A stretch of DNA of 64,000 bases from Paraburkholderia oxyphila NBRC 105797 (GTDB lineage Bacteria > Pseudomonadota > Gammaproteobacteria > Burkholderiales > Burkholderiaceae). The position numbers were made by a program, and so were the translations under genes. The DNA lies in assembly GCF_000685075.1 (NCBI RefSeq), contig NZ_BAYD01000030.1, positions 1 to 64,000 of the forward strand. The letters are read 5' to 3'. The notes under the pieces are model-generated. The model saw nothing but the letters and a program-made list of their open reading frames with translations. It did no database searches and was not told where the DNA came from. Shown here piece after piece: positions 27,583 through 37,134 of the stretch; the stretch's first letter is position 1; the number at the start of each line of letters is the position of its first letter.

Positions 27583-28560
27583 ATGAAGATCTGCATCTTT
27601 GGAGCGGGCGCCATCGGCGGCATGATGGGCGTGCAACTGGCCCGCGCGGGCGCCGACGTGAGCTTCGTCGCGCGCGGCCCGCATCTGGCCGCGATGCGCG
27701 AGCGCGGCGCGCGCCTCTTGATGGACGGCCAGGAATACGTCGCGAAGGTCCGTTGTACGAACGATCCGCGCGAGCTGGGCGTGCAGGACGTGGTGATCAT
27801 CACGCTCAAGGCGCATTCGGTGGCGGGCGTGATCGACGCGATGCAGCCGCTGATCGGCAAGCACACCGCCATCGTGACGGGCACCAATGGCATTCCCTAC
27901 TGGTACTTCCACCGCCACGGCGGCAAGTTCGAAGGCTCGCGGCTCGACAGCATCGACCCGGACGGCTCGCAATGGACGCGTCTCGGGCCCGAGCGCGCGA
28001 TTGGCTGCGTGCTCTACCCCGCCGCCGAGATCGACGAGCCGGGCGTGATCCGTCACGTGTACGGCAAGAAGTTTCCCATCGGCGAGCCCTCGGGCGAGCG
28101 CACCTCGCGCATCGTGCAGCTGCACGAAGCCATGACGGCGGCCGGCTTCGACGCGCCGATCCGCGAGAACATTCGCGACGAGATCTGGCTCAAGCTGTGG
28201 GGCAATCTCTGCTTCAATCCAATCAGCGCGCTCACGCACGCGACGCTCGACGTCATCACGGAGGACCCGGCCACGCGCGCCGTCGCGCGCACGATGATGC
28301 TCGAAGCGCAGCGCATTGCCAAGCAGTTCGGGGTGCATTTCCGCGTGGACGTGGAGCGGCGCATCGACGGCGCGGGCGCGGTGGGCGCGCACAAGACTTC
28401 GATGCTCGTCGATCTGGAACAGCGCAGGCCGATGGAGATCGATCCGCTCCTGACCGTCGTGCAGGAGATGGGGCAACTCGTGGGCGAGGCCACGCCCGCC
28501 ATCGACACCGTGCTCGCACTCGTGAAGCAGCGCGAACGGATGGCGCAGCTGGCAGCCTGA
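27583..28560 (+). CDS. Ketopantoate reductase-family (ApbA/PanE) oxidoreductase
   Basis: The product is 325 aa. The N-terminal NADP-binding motif IFGAGAIGGMMGVQLARAGA (residues 4-23) and TNGIPYW are followed by the C-terminal helical domain with ENIRDEIWLKLWGNLCFNPISAL, matching the catalytic-lysine region of ApbA/PanE. The family reduces 2-dehydropantoate to pantoate in CoA synthesis, but paralogues act on other 2-oxo acids and this copy lies apart from other pantothenate genes. A terminator follows the stop codon. Confidence 0.9.
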   Translation: MKICIFGAGAIGGMMGVQLARAGADVSFVARGPHLAAMRERGARLLMDGQEYVAKVRCTNDPRELGVQDVVIITLKAHSVAGVIDAMQPLIGKHTAIVTGTNGIPYWYFHRHGGKFEGSRLDSIDPDGSQWTRLGPERAIGCVLYPAAEIDEPGVIRHVYGKKFPIGEPSGERTSRIVQLHEAMTAAGFDAPIRENIRDEIWLKLWGNLCFNPISALTHATLDVITEDPATRAVARTMMLEAQRIAKQFGVHFRVDVERRIDGAGAVGAHKTSMLVDLEQRRPMEIDPLLTVVQEMGQLVGEATPAIDTVLALVKQRERMAQLAA

Positions 28561-28582
28561 AAGCAGGCAGCAAGTGGTCAAT

Positions 28583-28610
28583 CGGGCCGCGTGAAAGCGC
28601 GGCCCGTTTT
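28583..28610 (+). terminator. Rho-independent terminator after the ketopantoate reductase gene
   Basis: A nine-bp stem CGGGCCGCG / CGCGGCCCG (28583-28591 with 28598-28606) with loop TGAAAG is followed by TTTT, 22 bp after the stop codon. Confidence 0.82.
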
Positions 28611-28702
28611 GCATTTACCGCCAGTTTTTTGCTTCGCGGAAGAGGGAAAAAAAACGCGCTCGAGTATTGCGCGAATGGTCGTCGACAATCAGCCGGACGG
28701 GA

Positions 28703-29740
28703 TCAGCCGATACGCACCAACGCGGGGGCATCACGCTGGACGCCGTCCGCTACGTGCGCATCGTGGTTTGTCGGGCCATTGGCATCGGCGTCCGTCTCAG
28801 CGTGCCCGTCCGCGGCGAACTGGGACCACGCCGCTTGCGCGCAAGGACGCAATGAACGCGTGCGCCGCCTCACGAGCATCGTGCTCACCATCACGACGGG
28901 ATGCAACACGCGCGCGACGAGCGGCCCCGCCGGCATGGGCCAATGGCACGCCGCGCCCGCCGCATCGCCCTGCGTCGCACGCGTGCCGCCGCTGTCGCCA
29001 CTGATGGGCAGGATGCCGATGCCCATCCCCAGCTGCGCCATGCGCGCAACGCCCTCGACGTGGGCGAGCTCCTGCACGGGTCGCCCTTCGGGCCGCAGCC
29101 CCTCGAGCACGCGCATGACCACGCCACGGCAGCCCGCCTCGCGATTGAGCGTGACGAGCGGCTCGCGCGCGAGATCGTCCCAGCGCAGCGCGCCCTGCAG
29201 CGCGAGCGGATGATGCGAGGGCAGCACCGCGCACAACGGCGCGGCGGCGAGCGGCTGCACCTCGAGGTTCGCGCTCGCGAACGGCAAGGCTTGCGCAATC
29301 ACGCCAAAATCGGCCTCGCCCTGCTCGACGGCCTGCAAGACCGCGTCTTGCGGCAAGTCGCGCAATTGCAGCGCGAGCGAGGGAAACGCCGCGGCACAGC
29401 GCGCGAACGCGGCGGGGACCCAGCCCGACGAAAGCGCGGGATTGCTCGCCACGAGCACGACGCCGCTATACGCCTGATGCGCGTCGCGGCCTTCGTTCAA
29501 CACCATGTCGATTTCGTCGAGCAGTCGCCCGATGCGCCGCTCGAAACCGCTGCCCGCGAGCGTGAGCTCGACCTGGCGCGTGGTGCGATCGAAGAGCTTC
29601 AGATCGATGGCCTCTTCGAGATCGCGCACGCAGCGGCTGACCGCCGACTGCGTGAGCCCGAATTCGCGCGCGGCGCGCGTGAAACTGCGCTCGCGCGCCA
29701 CCGCGACGAAGACCTTGAGTTGCTGGAGCGAAACGTTCAT
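28703..29740 (-). CDS. LysR-family transcriptional regulator with probable C-terminal frameshift
   Basis: The frame from MNVSLQQLKVF gives 345 aa. The HTH (FTRAAREFGLTQSAVSRCVRDLEEA) and effector domain (YSGVVLVASNPALSSGWVPAA, GMGIGILPISGD) are normal. After about residue 290 the frame becomes Arg/Ala/Asp-rich nonsense. The adjacent minus frame reads AHAFIASLRASGVVPVRRGR and stops at 28797, a typical LysR ending giving about 314 aa. A one-base frameshift near 28870 is therefore likely, either real or a sequence error. It follows oxlT on the same strand by about 35 bp and may regulate it. Confidence 0.8.
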   Translation of the reverse strand: MNVSLQQLKVFVAVARERSFTRAAREFGLTQSAVSRCVRDLEEAIDLKLFDRTTRQVELTLAGSGFERRIGRLLDEIDMVLNEGRDAHQAYSGVVLVASNPALSSGWVPAAFARCAAAFPSLALQLRDLPQDAVLQAVEQGEADFGVIAQALPFASANLEVQPLAAAPLCAVLPSHHPLALQGALRWDDLAREPLVTLNREAGCRGVVMRVLEGLRPEGRPVQELAHVEGVARMAQLGMGIGILPISGDSGGTRATQGDAAGAACHWPMPAGPLVARVLHPVVMVSTMLVRRRTRSLRPCAQAAWSQFAADGHAETDADANGPTNHDAHVADGVQRDAPALVRIG

Positions 29741-29774
29741 CGACATGGTCGGGCCTGTTCCCCTGGCGCGCGGC

Positions 29775-31103
29775 TCATTCACCCGCCTGCTTGGGCCACG
29801 GCTGCAGGCCGGCCGGATTCGCCGCGGGCACGGCGCCGTGTTCGTCGCTGCGCTCGATCAGGCGTTGGCGCATGGGCGCCAGGATGAACTTGGCGCTCAC
29901 GCCCGCCGCGATCGTGATGACGGCAGCCGCAACGAACACGGCGCTCCAGCCGCCCGTGGCCGAGAGCACGGAGGCCACCGGCACGAGCAGCGCGGCCGTG
30001 CCCTTCGCGGTATAGAGCGTGCCCGCGTTGGCGGCGGCGTACTTGCTGCCGAAGGTGTCGGCGCAGATCGCCGGGAAGATCGAGAAGATCTCGCCCCAGA
30101 ACAGGAAGATGAGCGCGGCGAACGTGATGAACGCATACGGGTTCGTGCCGTACTGCATCATGCCGAGCAGCGCGAGGCCTTCGCCCACGAAGATGAAGAA
30201 CATGGCGTTCTCGCGGCCGATCTTGTCGGAAATGAAGCCGCACAGCGGCCGCGTGAAGCCGTTGCAGACGTTGTCGATCGACAGCGTGAGCGTGAGCAGC
30301 GGCAGCGTCGCGCCGAACACGGTCATCGGCAGGCGTGCGAGGCCCCAGTCCTTCGCGATCGGGCCGATCTGCGCGGTCGCCATCAAGCCGCCCGCGGCGA
30401 CGGCAACGAACGCCAGATAGATGACCCAGAACACGGGTTGCCTGACCATCTGCCCCGGCGTGTAGTCGATGCGCGTGACGAGACGGCGGCCCGCCGCCAT
30501 CGCGGCGCGCGGCACAGGCTTCACGAGCAGCAGCGCGAGCACGAGGATCGCAACGCCCTGCAGCATGCCGAAGACGAGGAACGTGTGCTCGTAGCCCGAG
30601 CGCGTGATCATGTTCGCAATTGGAATCACGGTGACAGCAGCGCCCGCGCCGAATCCCGCTGCCGTCAGACCCGCTGCCAGGCCGCGGCGATCCGGGAACC
30701 ACTTGAGCGCATTGCCCACGCAGGTGCCGTACACGCCGCCCGCGCCCACGCCCGCGAGCACCGATCCCGCGTAGAGCATCGGCAGCGTCGTGGCATACGA
30801 ATAAAGCACCCATGCCAGGCCCGCACAGACGGCGCCGCCCATGACGACGGGGCGCGGGCCGAACTTGTCGACGAGCCAGCCTTCGATGGGGACGAGCCAG
30901 GTTTCAGTCAGGATGAAGATCGAGAACGCCAGTTGAATGGACGCTTCTCCCCAGTGATGGCGTGCGTTCATGGGCGCGACGAACAGCGTCCACGCGTACT
31001 GCAGATTGGCAACGAGCGCCATGCATAGCATGCCCACCACCAGTTGACTCCAGCGGTTCGTCCAGAACGGACCGCCCTCGCTCCTCTGACTGATTGCATT
31101 CAT
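29775..31103 (-). CDS. oxlT: Oxalate/formate antiporter, MFS family
   Basis: The product is a 442-aa inner-membrane transporter with twelve predicted helices. OxlT exchanges oxalate for formate. Family features include FWTNRWSQLVVGMLCMALVANLQYAWTLFV near the start, the loop WLVDKFGPRPVVMGG, NALKWFPDRRGLAAGLTAAGFG, FTRPLCGFISDKIGRENAMF, and a helix XI lysine context YTAKGTAALLVP, matching the substrate-binding lysine of OxlT. A GTG five codons upstream is an alternative start. frc nearby fits an oxalate pathway. The upstream region is shared with a divergent LysR gene. Confidence 0.88.
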   Translation of the reverse strand: MNAISQRSEGGPFWTNRWSQLVVGMLCMALVANLQYAWTLFVAPMNARHHWGEASIQLAFSIFILTETWLVPIEGWLVDKFGPRPVVMGGAVCAGLAWVLYSYATTLPMLYAGSVLAGVGAGGVYGTCVGNALKWFPDRRGLAAGLTAAGFGAGAAVTVIPIANMITRSGYEHTFLVFGMLQGVAILVLALLLVKPVPRAAMAAGRRLVTRIDYTPGQMVRQPVFWVIYLAFVAVAAGGLMATAQIGPIAKDWGLARLPMTVFGATLPLLTLTLSIDNVCNGFTRPLCGFISDKIGRENAMFFIFVGEGLALLGMMQYGTNPYAFITFAALIFLFWGEIFSIFPAICADTFGSKYAAANAGTLYTAKGTAALLVPVASVLSATGGWSAVFVAAAVITIAAGVSAKFILAPMRQRLIERSDEHGAVPAANPAGLQPWPKQAGE

Positions 31104-31474
31104 CCCGCTTGTCTCCACTGGTTTCCACTATCCATTCACGGATTGCAGCCGCTTTGCCGGCATGCATAGATATCGACTTATGATCCTGAGTCCGCCCTCT
31201 TTTAATGCTCTTTCTTATTCGATCCGGCTCACGACAATTCGAATGAGAACTCGTAATTCCACTTTCATTCGATTCATTCATGGAGTGCTTGAGAAGCCCA
31301 TCCGTCGGGCTTTCTGGTACGGGTTTTCCCGCTGAAAAGCGCCTTTTCCAGGCGTTAACCCGCACGCCAACACACGGCATTCGAACGGCTTTCAAATCAT
31401 GTTAGGGTGATTACTCGATTACTAATAATTAAAGTTTGTTATTATCTTGATTCAGCATCCTTTATGGATCGGCC
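31104..31474. promoter_or_regulatory. AT-rich divergent promoter region, oxlT / LysR
   Basis: No gene is seen. The right half (31405-31460) is very AT-rich compared with the rest of the window and contains AATAA and TTATT as an inverted pair at 31424-31443, the kind of interrupted dyad bound by LysR proteins. The divergent layout suggests that the LysR product at 31475 controls oxlT and itself from here. Confidence 0.5.
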
Positions 31475-32419
31475 ATGACCATGCGAAACGCCACGCTGCG
31501 CCAGTTGAAGGTCTTCGAGACCGTGGCGCGCCACCTCAGTTTTTCGCGAGCGGCGGAGGAGCTTCATCTCACGCAGCCGGCCGTCTCCACCCAGGTCCGG
31601 CAGCTCGAAGACCATGCGGGCCTGCCGCTCTTCGAGCAGCTCGGCAAGAAGATCTATCTCACGCCTGCCGGCACGGAGATGCTGCACTACAGCCGCTCGA
31701 TCATTCAGCAGTTCCATGAAGTCGACGAGGCCATGAGCCAGCTGAAGGGCGTCTCGGGCGGCAAACTGAACGTGGCCGTGATCAGCGCGGGCGATTACTT
31801 CTTTCCGCGCCTGCTCGCCGAATTCACGCGCCGCTACAAGGGCGTGCAGCTCAATCTCTCGGTATACAACCGCGAGCAATTGCTGCAACAGCTCGCGACC
31901 AACCAGACCGATCTCGCGGTCATGGTGCGTCCACCGCACGCTACCGACGCCATCAACGAAGCGTTCGCCCCCCACCCCTACGTGATCGTGGCGGCGCCCA
32001 CGCACCCGCTTGCCCACAAACGCAGCATCAAGCTCAGCACGCTCGCGAACGAAGCGTTCATCGTGCGCGAACGCGGCTCGGACACGTGGAATTCCATGGA
32101 GGAAGGTTTCGCAGGCAAGATCACGAACCTGAAGATCGCGATGGAGATCCAGAGCACCGAGACGATCAAGCAGGCCGTGATCGCGGGCATGGGTATCGCC
32201 TTTCTCTCGGCGCATACCATCAGCCTCGAATTGCAGGTCGGGCACCTCACCGTGCTCGACGTCGAAGGCTTTCCGGTCATGCTCAACTGGTACGTCGTAC
32301 ACCGCAAAAACAAGCGCCTGCCGCCCGTCGCACTCGCCTTCAAGCGCTTCCTGCTCGAGGAGGGCGCGCAGCTCATCGAGAACATTACACGGGTGTCAGA
32401 ATTGACAGTACATAAGTAA
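31475..32419 (+). CDS. LysR-family transcriptional regulator (CbbR-like)
   Basis: The product is 314 aa. The HTH RHLSFSRAAEELHLTQPAVSTQVRQLE lies at about 19-45, and the effector domain begins near GGKLNVAVISAGDYFFPRLLAEF. The combination of AVSTQVRQLEDHAGLPLFEQLGKK and LLQQLATNQTDLAVM resembles the CbbR/CysB-like branch of LysR proteins. It is divergent from oxlT, so control of oxalate uptake is the natural guess. A second ATG two codons in is possible. Confidence 0.92.
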   Translation: MTMRNATLRQLKVFETVARHLSFSRAAEELHLTQPAVSTQVRQLEDHAGLPLFEQLGKKIYLTPAGTEMLHYSRSIIQQFHEVDEAMSQLKGVSGGKLNVAVISAGDYFFPRLLAEFTRRYKGVQLNLSVYNREQLLQQLATNQTDLAVMVRPPHATDAINEAFAPHPYVIVAAPTHPLAHKRSIKLSTLANEAFIVRERGSDTWNSMEEGFAGKITNLKIAMEIQSTETIKQAVIAGMGIAFLSAHTISLELQVGHLTVLDVEGFPVMLNWYVVHRKNKRLPPVALAFKRFLLEEGAQLIENITRVSELTVHK

Positions 32420-32559
32420 GGTTTGATGGGTCGATGCAAAAGCATCAGGCGTAGTTGATCCTTCGCGTCCCTCGCCGCCGGATAGTGTTGCGCCAGACGG
32501 CGTTGCCAAGGGGTGCGAATCGATGCAGCGCGCTTCCCCGACTATCTGAATGACTTGCT

Positions 32560-33561
32560 TCAGTGCGGCCCCTGGCGCTGCCGGAGCGCGCCATGGCGGC
32601 TTCGATTGCGCCTTCGGCGCGGCAAGTCCTGCGAGGCATGATGCGATGCACGCGGCGCTTCGCAGGGCGGGTCGCAGTCCGCGAGCCAGATGTCGAAGCA
32701 CGCATGCTCGAGGGCGTCACGGCCACCCGCCGCGACGAGCCATTGACGAGGCACACCCACGAAGTAAGCTCGCGCGGGCGGCTTGGACGTGATCTGCGAA
32801 GGAGTGGCCTGCGCACCGGCGGTCGCGCGCACGGTGCCCGGACGCGGCGCGGCAGGTCGGCGCGCGCCGCCCATGAGACGCACGCCGAGCGCGGCGGCCA
32901 GCACGCAGGCGGCCACCAGCACCGAGATCCCGAATTCGGCCGAGGCCATACGCACCGCCGCAAAACCGTAGCCCAGCATCGCGAACAATGCGAACGCAAC
33001 GGCATGGACCACACGATCGCCCTGCCGGAGCGGCAAGCGGCTGCGCTCGCTCATGCGCGCACCGCATAGGAGCGCGTTCGCAGCGGCGCCTGAGAGCACC
33101 GCGCCGAGCGTCGCCGTGATGTAGAGCGCGGCGCGCCCGGATGCGGGCAACTCAGGCAGCAGGAGAAAACTGGCGAACGCGACGCAGATGGAGGCCGCAC
33201 CCACCATGCAACCCGCCGCGGCCATTGCCCGTGCGCGCTTCGCGAGGTCGCGCCGTGCGCCCAGCCACAAGCCGGCAAGCGCGCCGCATTCCGCGGCGGC
33301 GAGCGCATCGGGCACATGTGCAACGAGCGCCGCCAGCAAACCCGGTGGCACGGTCAAGAGCAGTGCGAACGATATGGCGAGCGCGTTGCGCGAACGCGGC
33401 TTCGCCTCGCGCGCACGCCTGCAGCGCGGCTTCGCGCGCCGCGGCGCGCGAAGCGTCCATGCCGGAGCGAACGCAGACAATTGTGCAAATGCACACACCA
33501 GCCACGCGAACACCAGGCCGCCACCCAGCCACACCAGGTCGCCCGCCAGTTGCTCCGGCAT
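32560..33561 (-). CDS. Membrane protein of unknown function
   Basis: The product is 333 aa. About seven hydrophobic segments occur in the first 240 residues (LVWLGGGLVFAWLVCAF, ISFALLLTVPPGLLAALV, AAAGCMVGAASICVAFASF and others), followed by a soluble, Arg-rich tail. The layout recalls MHYT-type sensor membranes but no MHYT motif is present. A strong AGGAGGAG sequence sits just before the ATG at 33561, which supports a real gene. It is downstream of frc and the FAA hydrolase on the same strand. No family was recognised. Confidence 0.55.
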   Translation of the reverse strand: MPEQLAGDLVWLGGGLVFAWLVCAFAQLSAFAPAWTLRAPRRAKPRCRRAREAKPRSRNALAISFALLLTVPPGLLAALVAHVPDALAAAECGALAGLWLGARRDLAKRARAMAAAGCMVGAASICVAFASFLLLPELPASGRAALYITATLGAVLSGAAANALLCGARMSERSRLPLRQGDRVVHAVAFALFAMLGYGFAAVRMASAEFGISVLVAACVLAAALGVRLMGGARRPAAPRPGTVRATAGAQATPSQITSKPPARAYFVGVPRQWLVAAGGRDALEHACFDIWLADCDPPCEAPRASHHASQDLPRRRRNRSRHGALRQRQGPH

Positions 33562-33741
33562 CTCTCCTCCTCGCACGCGGCGCTCAGGCCGCGCGCGTCA
33601 TCAGTTCGAGCTTCGTATGCCTGCTGCGGCGCCTGCTGCCTTTGCGCCCTCGATCGGCCGTCTCGTCGCGCGATGCACCACGCCGTACATCACGCCGTGC
33701 ATCGCGCCCCGCTTCGGCACGCCTTCCCGCTTGTCTTCCCG

Positions 33742-34575
33742 CTATGCAACCGTGACCGACTGGCGCTCGCGGCCCGCGCCCGCCGGGTCCTGCGCGTCGC
33801 CGTCCAGTCTCGGCCCCAGCGCGTTCGACAGCGTGCCAATGCCTTCGATGGAGACCTCGACCGTCGCGCCATCGCCGATCGAGCCCACGCCCAGCGACGT
33901 TCCGCACGCGATCACATCGCCCGGCTCGAGCGTGAGGTCCTGCGAAATCAGGCTCACTTGCTGCGCGGGCGTGAACACCATGTCGTCGAGCGGATAGTTC
34001 TGCCGCTCCACGCCATCGAGCCGCGTGACGACGCGCGCGCTGCGCCAGTCGAAGCCCGAGACGATGGCGGGCCCCAGGCAACAGAAAGTATCGAAACCTT
34101 TCGCGCGGCACCATTGCGGGAAGTGCGGATTTTCGGCGAGCAGGCCCGCAGCGGTCACATCGTTGACGATCGTGTAGCCGAAGATCGCGTCCTCGGCCTC
34201 GGCGAGGCTCGCGTTGCGGCAACGCTTGCCGATCACGATGCCAAGCTCGCCTTCGAAGACGATTTTTCCCGCATAGTGGGCAGGACGCCGAATCGGCACG
34301 CCCGAGCCAATCACCGATTCCGCCGGCTTGATCAGAAAGAGCGGATGCTCGGGCACCGGCTTCTCGAGCTTTAACGCGAGCGCGTGGAAGTTATTCCAGA
34401 GCGCCACCACTTTGCCCGGCGCGCACGGCGCAAGCGGCGCGAGTGTGCGCAGCGAGAGCACCGCGCCCGTGGGCACCGCTTGCTCGAGCCCTTCGTATTC
34501 ATGCAGATAGCCGTCTTCTACGCGGCCGAACACGATACTGCCGTCATTCGCCATCAAGCGCATCCATGTGTCCAT
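33742..34575 (-). CDS. Fumarylacetoacetate hydrolase-family protein
   Basis: The product is 277 aa with the FAH fold. The metal-binding pattern is visible as FEGELGIVIGK (E-x-E) and IFGYTIVNDVTAAG (D in the YTIxND block). The C-terminal half has TPAQQVSLISQDLTLEPGDVIACGTSLGVGSI. Members hydrolyse or decarboxylate beta-diketo acids in catabolic pathways; the substrate here is unknown. GGAG lies before ATG 34575 (MDTWMRLMAND). It follows frc on the same strand by 160 bp. Confidence 0.88.
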   Translation of the reverse strand: MDTWMRLMANDGSIVFGRVEDGYLHEYEGLEQAVPTGAVLSLRTLAPLAPCAPGKVVALWNNFHALALKLEKPVPEHPLFLIKPAESVIGSGVPIRRPAHYAGKIVFEGELGIVIGKRCRNASLAEAEDAIFGYTIVNDVTAAGLLAENPHFPQWCRAKGFDTFCCLGPAIVSGFDWRSARVVTRLDGVERQNYPLDDMVFTPAQQVSLISQDLTLEPGDVIACGTSLGVGSIGDGATVEVSIEGIGTLSNALGPRLDGDAQDPAGAGRERQSVTVA

Positions 34576-34734
34576 GCTTCGCTCCATCGTTGCGTGGCGC
34601 GCGGCACGCCTGTGCCGCGCGGTCCATCGGTTCAAAGATTCACTCGTTCATGGGCACGGGCGCATCGTTGCGCCCGCATCTATCTTTCGCGTGCCGCTTT
34701 TCACGTCACTACGCGTGGCAACTCACAGCGGCAT

Positions 34735-35982
34735 TCAGATCGCACCCGAAGCGCGCAGCGAGCGGATATCCGCATCGCTATAGCCGAACTCGGCAAGCAC
34801 TTCGTCCGTGTGCTCGCCGAGGAGCGGCGAGCGTGTCACATCGGTAGGGCTGTCCGAGAGCTTGATCGGGTTGCCGACTGTGAGGTACTTGCCGCGCACG
34901 GGGTGGTCGACCTCGACGATGGTGCCGGTGGCGCGCAGCGACTCGTCGGCGGCGATCTCCTTCATCGAGAGAATCGGACCGCACGGAATGTGCTGGCGAT
35001 TGAGCACGGCCATCACTTCGAACTTGGTGCGATGCATGGTCCAGCGCTCGATCTCGGCGAAGATCTCCTTCAGATGCGGCAAGCGTGCATTGGGCGTGGC
35101 GTAGAGCGGGTCGTCGATCCATTCCTCGCGGCCGATCAGCTTGCAGATGCGGTCCCACACGGGCGCCTGCGCGATGAAATAGATGTACGCGTTCGGATCG
35201 GTCTCCCAGCCCTTGCACTTGAGAATCCAGCCCGGCTGGCCGCCGCCCGAGGCGTTGCCCGCGCGCGGCACCGCATCGCCGAAGCCGTCGTTCGGGTATT
35301 GCGGATACTCCTTCATGACGCCGGTGCGCTCGAGCCGCTGCTGGTCGCGCAGCTTCACGCGGCACAGGTTGAGCACGCCGTCCTGCATGGCGGCCAGCAC
35401 CTTCTGGCCGCGCCCGGTGTGGGTGCGCTGATACAGCGCCGTGACGATGCCGAGCGCGAGATGCAGGCCCGTGCCGCTGTCGCCGATCTGCGCGCCGGAG
35501 ACGACCGGCGGACCATCGTCGAAGCCCGTGGTGGAGGCGGCGCCGCCCACGCATTGCGCGACGTTCTCGTAGACCTTGCAGTCCTCGTAGGGCCCGGGGC
35601 CGAAGCCCTTCACCGAAGCGACGATCATGCGCGGGTTGAGTTCCTGGATGTGCTCCCAGCTGAAGCCCATGCGCTCGAGCGCACCGGGCGCGAAGTTTTC
35701 GACCAGCACGTCGCAGTCGCGAATCATCCGTTCGAGCACGCGCTTGCCCTGCGGATTCTTCGTGTCGAGCGTGAGCGAACGCTTGTTGCCATTGAGCATC
35801 GTGAAGTACAGGCTGTCCGCGTCGGGGAGGTCACGCAGTTGCTCGCGCGTGATGTCGCCGGCGCCGGCGCGCTCCACCTTGATGACGTCGGCGCCGAACC
35901 ATGCAAGCAATTGCGTGCAGGTCGGTCCCGACTGGACATGCGTGAAATCGAGAATGCGCACCCCATCCAGTGCCTTGCCCAT
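34735..35982 (-). CDS. frc: Formyl-CoA:oxalate CoA-transferase
   Basis: The product is a 415-aa class III CoA-transferase that moves CoA from formyl-CoA to oxalate, giving oxalyl-CoA for decarboxylation. It shows the N-terminal [31 protein letters not shown], the catalytic Asp in [10 protein letters not shown] (residue 168), the active-site Gly loop (ASGGGQPGW) and a complete C-terminus. Length and sequence match Frc/YfdW closely. GGGAG precedes the ATG. A palindromic operator lies about 110 bp upstream. The oxalyl-CoA decarboxylase gene (oxc) is not in this window. Confidence 0.94.
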   Translation of the reverse strand: MGKALDGVRILDFTHVQSGPTCTQLLAWFGADVIKVERAGAGDITREQLRDLPDADSLYFTMLNGNKRSLTLDTKNPQGKRVLERMIRDCDVLVENFAPGALERMGFSWEHIQELNPRMIVASVKGFGPGPYEDCKVYENVAQCVGGAASTTGFDDGPPVVSGAQIGDSGTGLHLALGIVTALYQRTHTGRGQKVLAAMQDGVLNLCRVKLRDQQRLERTGVMKEYPQYPNDGFGDAVPRAGNASGGGQPGWILKCKGWETDPNAYIYFIAQAPVWDRICKLIGREEWIDDPLYATPNARLPHLKEIFAEIERWTMHRTKFEVMAVLNRQHIPCGPILSMKEIAADESLRATGTIVEVDHPVRGKYLTVGNPIKLSDSPTDVTRSPLLGEHTDEVLAEFGYSDADIRSLRASGAI

Positions 35983-36092
35983 GTCATGTCTCCCTTGGTT
36001 AGTCGTGGCCGGGCGAGTTTCGAAAATCGGTGGACTGCGGGAACGCCAGGGCGTCCGCGGGTTACTGTCTTGCTGCGTCCTTGATCAATACA

Positions 36093-36110
36093 GTATGTGA
36101 TATATCACAA
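36093..36110. promoter_or_regulatory. Palindromic operator upstream of frc
   Basis: TGTGATATATCACA (36096-36109) is a perfect 14-bp palindrome. The longer string GTATGTGATATATCA is repeated exactly at 37423-37437 in front of the gntR transcript. The dyad shape suits a dimeric GntR/FCD regulator, and the 36406-37134 product is the obvious candidate. Confidence 0.7.
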
Positions 36111-36335
36111 CGAAGCAAGAGGGGATTTACCGCGTGCAAATACAGGCCGAACAAGCTGAAATCCCTACCTGGTAAGGCTTCGACGGGATTTATGGGTTCT
36201 TGCCACACAACGGGGAAGGGAAAACCCCGAGTCGATCGTCGCGAGATATTTCAGATTCAGTGTGCGGGATGCGGGTGCCGAGCTTGATGCGCATAAAGTC
36301 CCGCGGGGCCACCCCTCGCCCCGATTGTCTCGCCC

Positions 36336-36373
36336 AAAATAAAAAAGGCGGAAGACCATGAGGTCTCCCGCCT
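36336..36373 (-). terminator. Rho-independent terminator of the GntR gene
   Basis: The stem AGGCGG-A-AGACC pairs with GGTCT-C-CCGCCT around the loop ATGA (36346-36373), with one mismatch. On the minus strand it is followed by a U-rich run (AAAATAAAAAA on the plus strand). It lies about 33 bp past the gntR stop codon, so frc is transcribed separately from its own promoter. Confidence 0.82.
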
Positions 36374-36405
36374 GTCTCCCGCGGAGGACTGCCGTCTCGC
36401 GCAGT

Positions 36406-37134
36406 TCAGTCGAGGAAGTCGCAATGCTTCTCGACGTACGCCGCGAGATCGAGCGAATGCTGGCGCACGAGCCGCTCAGCAAGCTCCGTATCGCGCTTCT
36501 CGAGCGCCTCGATAATGCGCAGGTGATCGACGATCGAGCGCGAAGCGCGATCGCTCTGCGAGATCGTCATGCGCCGGATCGCGCGCACGTGCACGAAGAT
36601 GTTCTTGATCGTGTCGAGGATCAGTTGCGACTTCGACAGCTCGACAATCGCCTGATGGAACGCGATATTGGCGTCCGAATATTCGGCGATATGCTCGGCC
36701 GGCGTGCTGTCGCGGAAATTGTCGAACATGTGGCGCAGCTTCGCGATTTCCTCGTCCGTGGCGTGGATCGTCGCGAGGCGCGCGGCCATGCTTTCGAGCG
36801 CGGCCCACATCTGGATCATCTCGACGATCTCGCGCTTGCTCTTGCGCACGATATAGATGCCACGGCGCGGCACCATGCGCAGGAAGCCTTCCTGCTCCAG
36901 CAGCGTCATGGCCTCGCGCACCGGCGTGCGGCTCACGCCGAGCGTCTCGCTCAGCACGCGCTCGTCCAGCCGGATCTCTTCGCGCGACTGATAGATATCG
37001 GCGTCGGCGATAGCCTGGCGCAACATCGCGTAAGCCTGATCGCGCAGGCTCAGGGTGGCGTTGATGGGCTGCAGCGCCAGCTTGAGCGGCGCGGCGTCCC
37101 GGGTGGCGACTGCTTCAGTGTGTTCTGACGACAT
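36406..37134 (-). CDS. GntR-family transcriptional regulator, FCD type
   Basis: The product is 242 aa. The N-terminal winged HTH (SLRDQAYAMLRQAI, RLDERVLSETLGVSRTPVREAMTLLEQEGFL) is followed by an all-helical FCD ligand-binding domain (about 95-225) with metal-site style residues DANIAFHQAIVELS and HLRIIEALEKRD. AGAGG precedes the ATG. Its 5' end overlaps the last 20 bases of the small membrane gene. Matching operator cores in front of this transcript and of frc suggest it represses both and is released by an oxalate-pathway ligand (inference). Confidence 0.92.
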   Translation of the reverse strand: MSSEHTEAVATRDAAPLKLALQPINATLSLRDQAYAMLRQAIADADIYQSREEIRLDERVLSETLGVSRTPVREAMTLLEQEGFLRMVPRRGIYIVRKSKREIVEMIQMWAALESMAARLATIHATDEEIAKLRHMFDNFRDSTPAEHIAEYSDANIAFHQAIVELSKSQLILDTIKNIFVHVRAIRRMTISQSDRASRSIVDHLRIIEALEKRDTELAERLVRQHSLDLAAYVEKHCDFLD

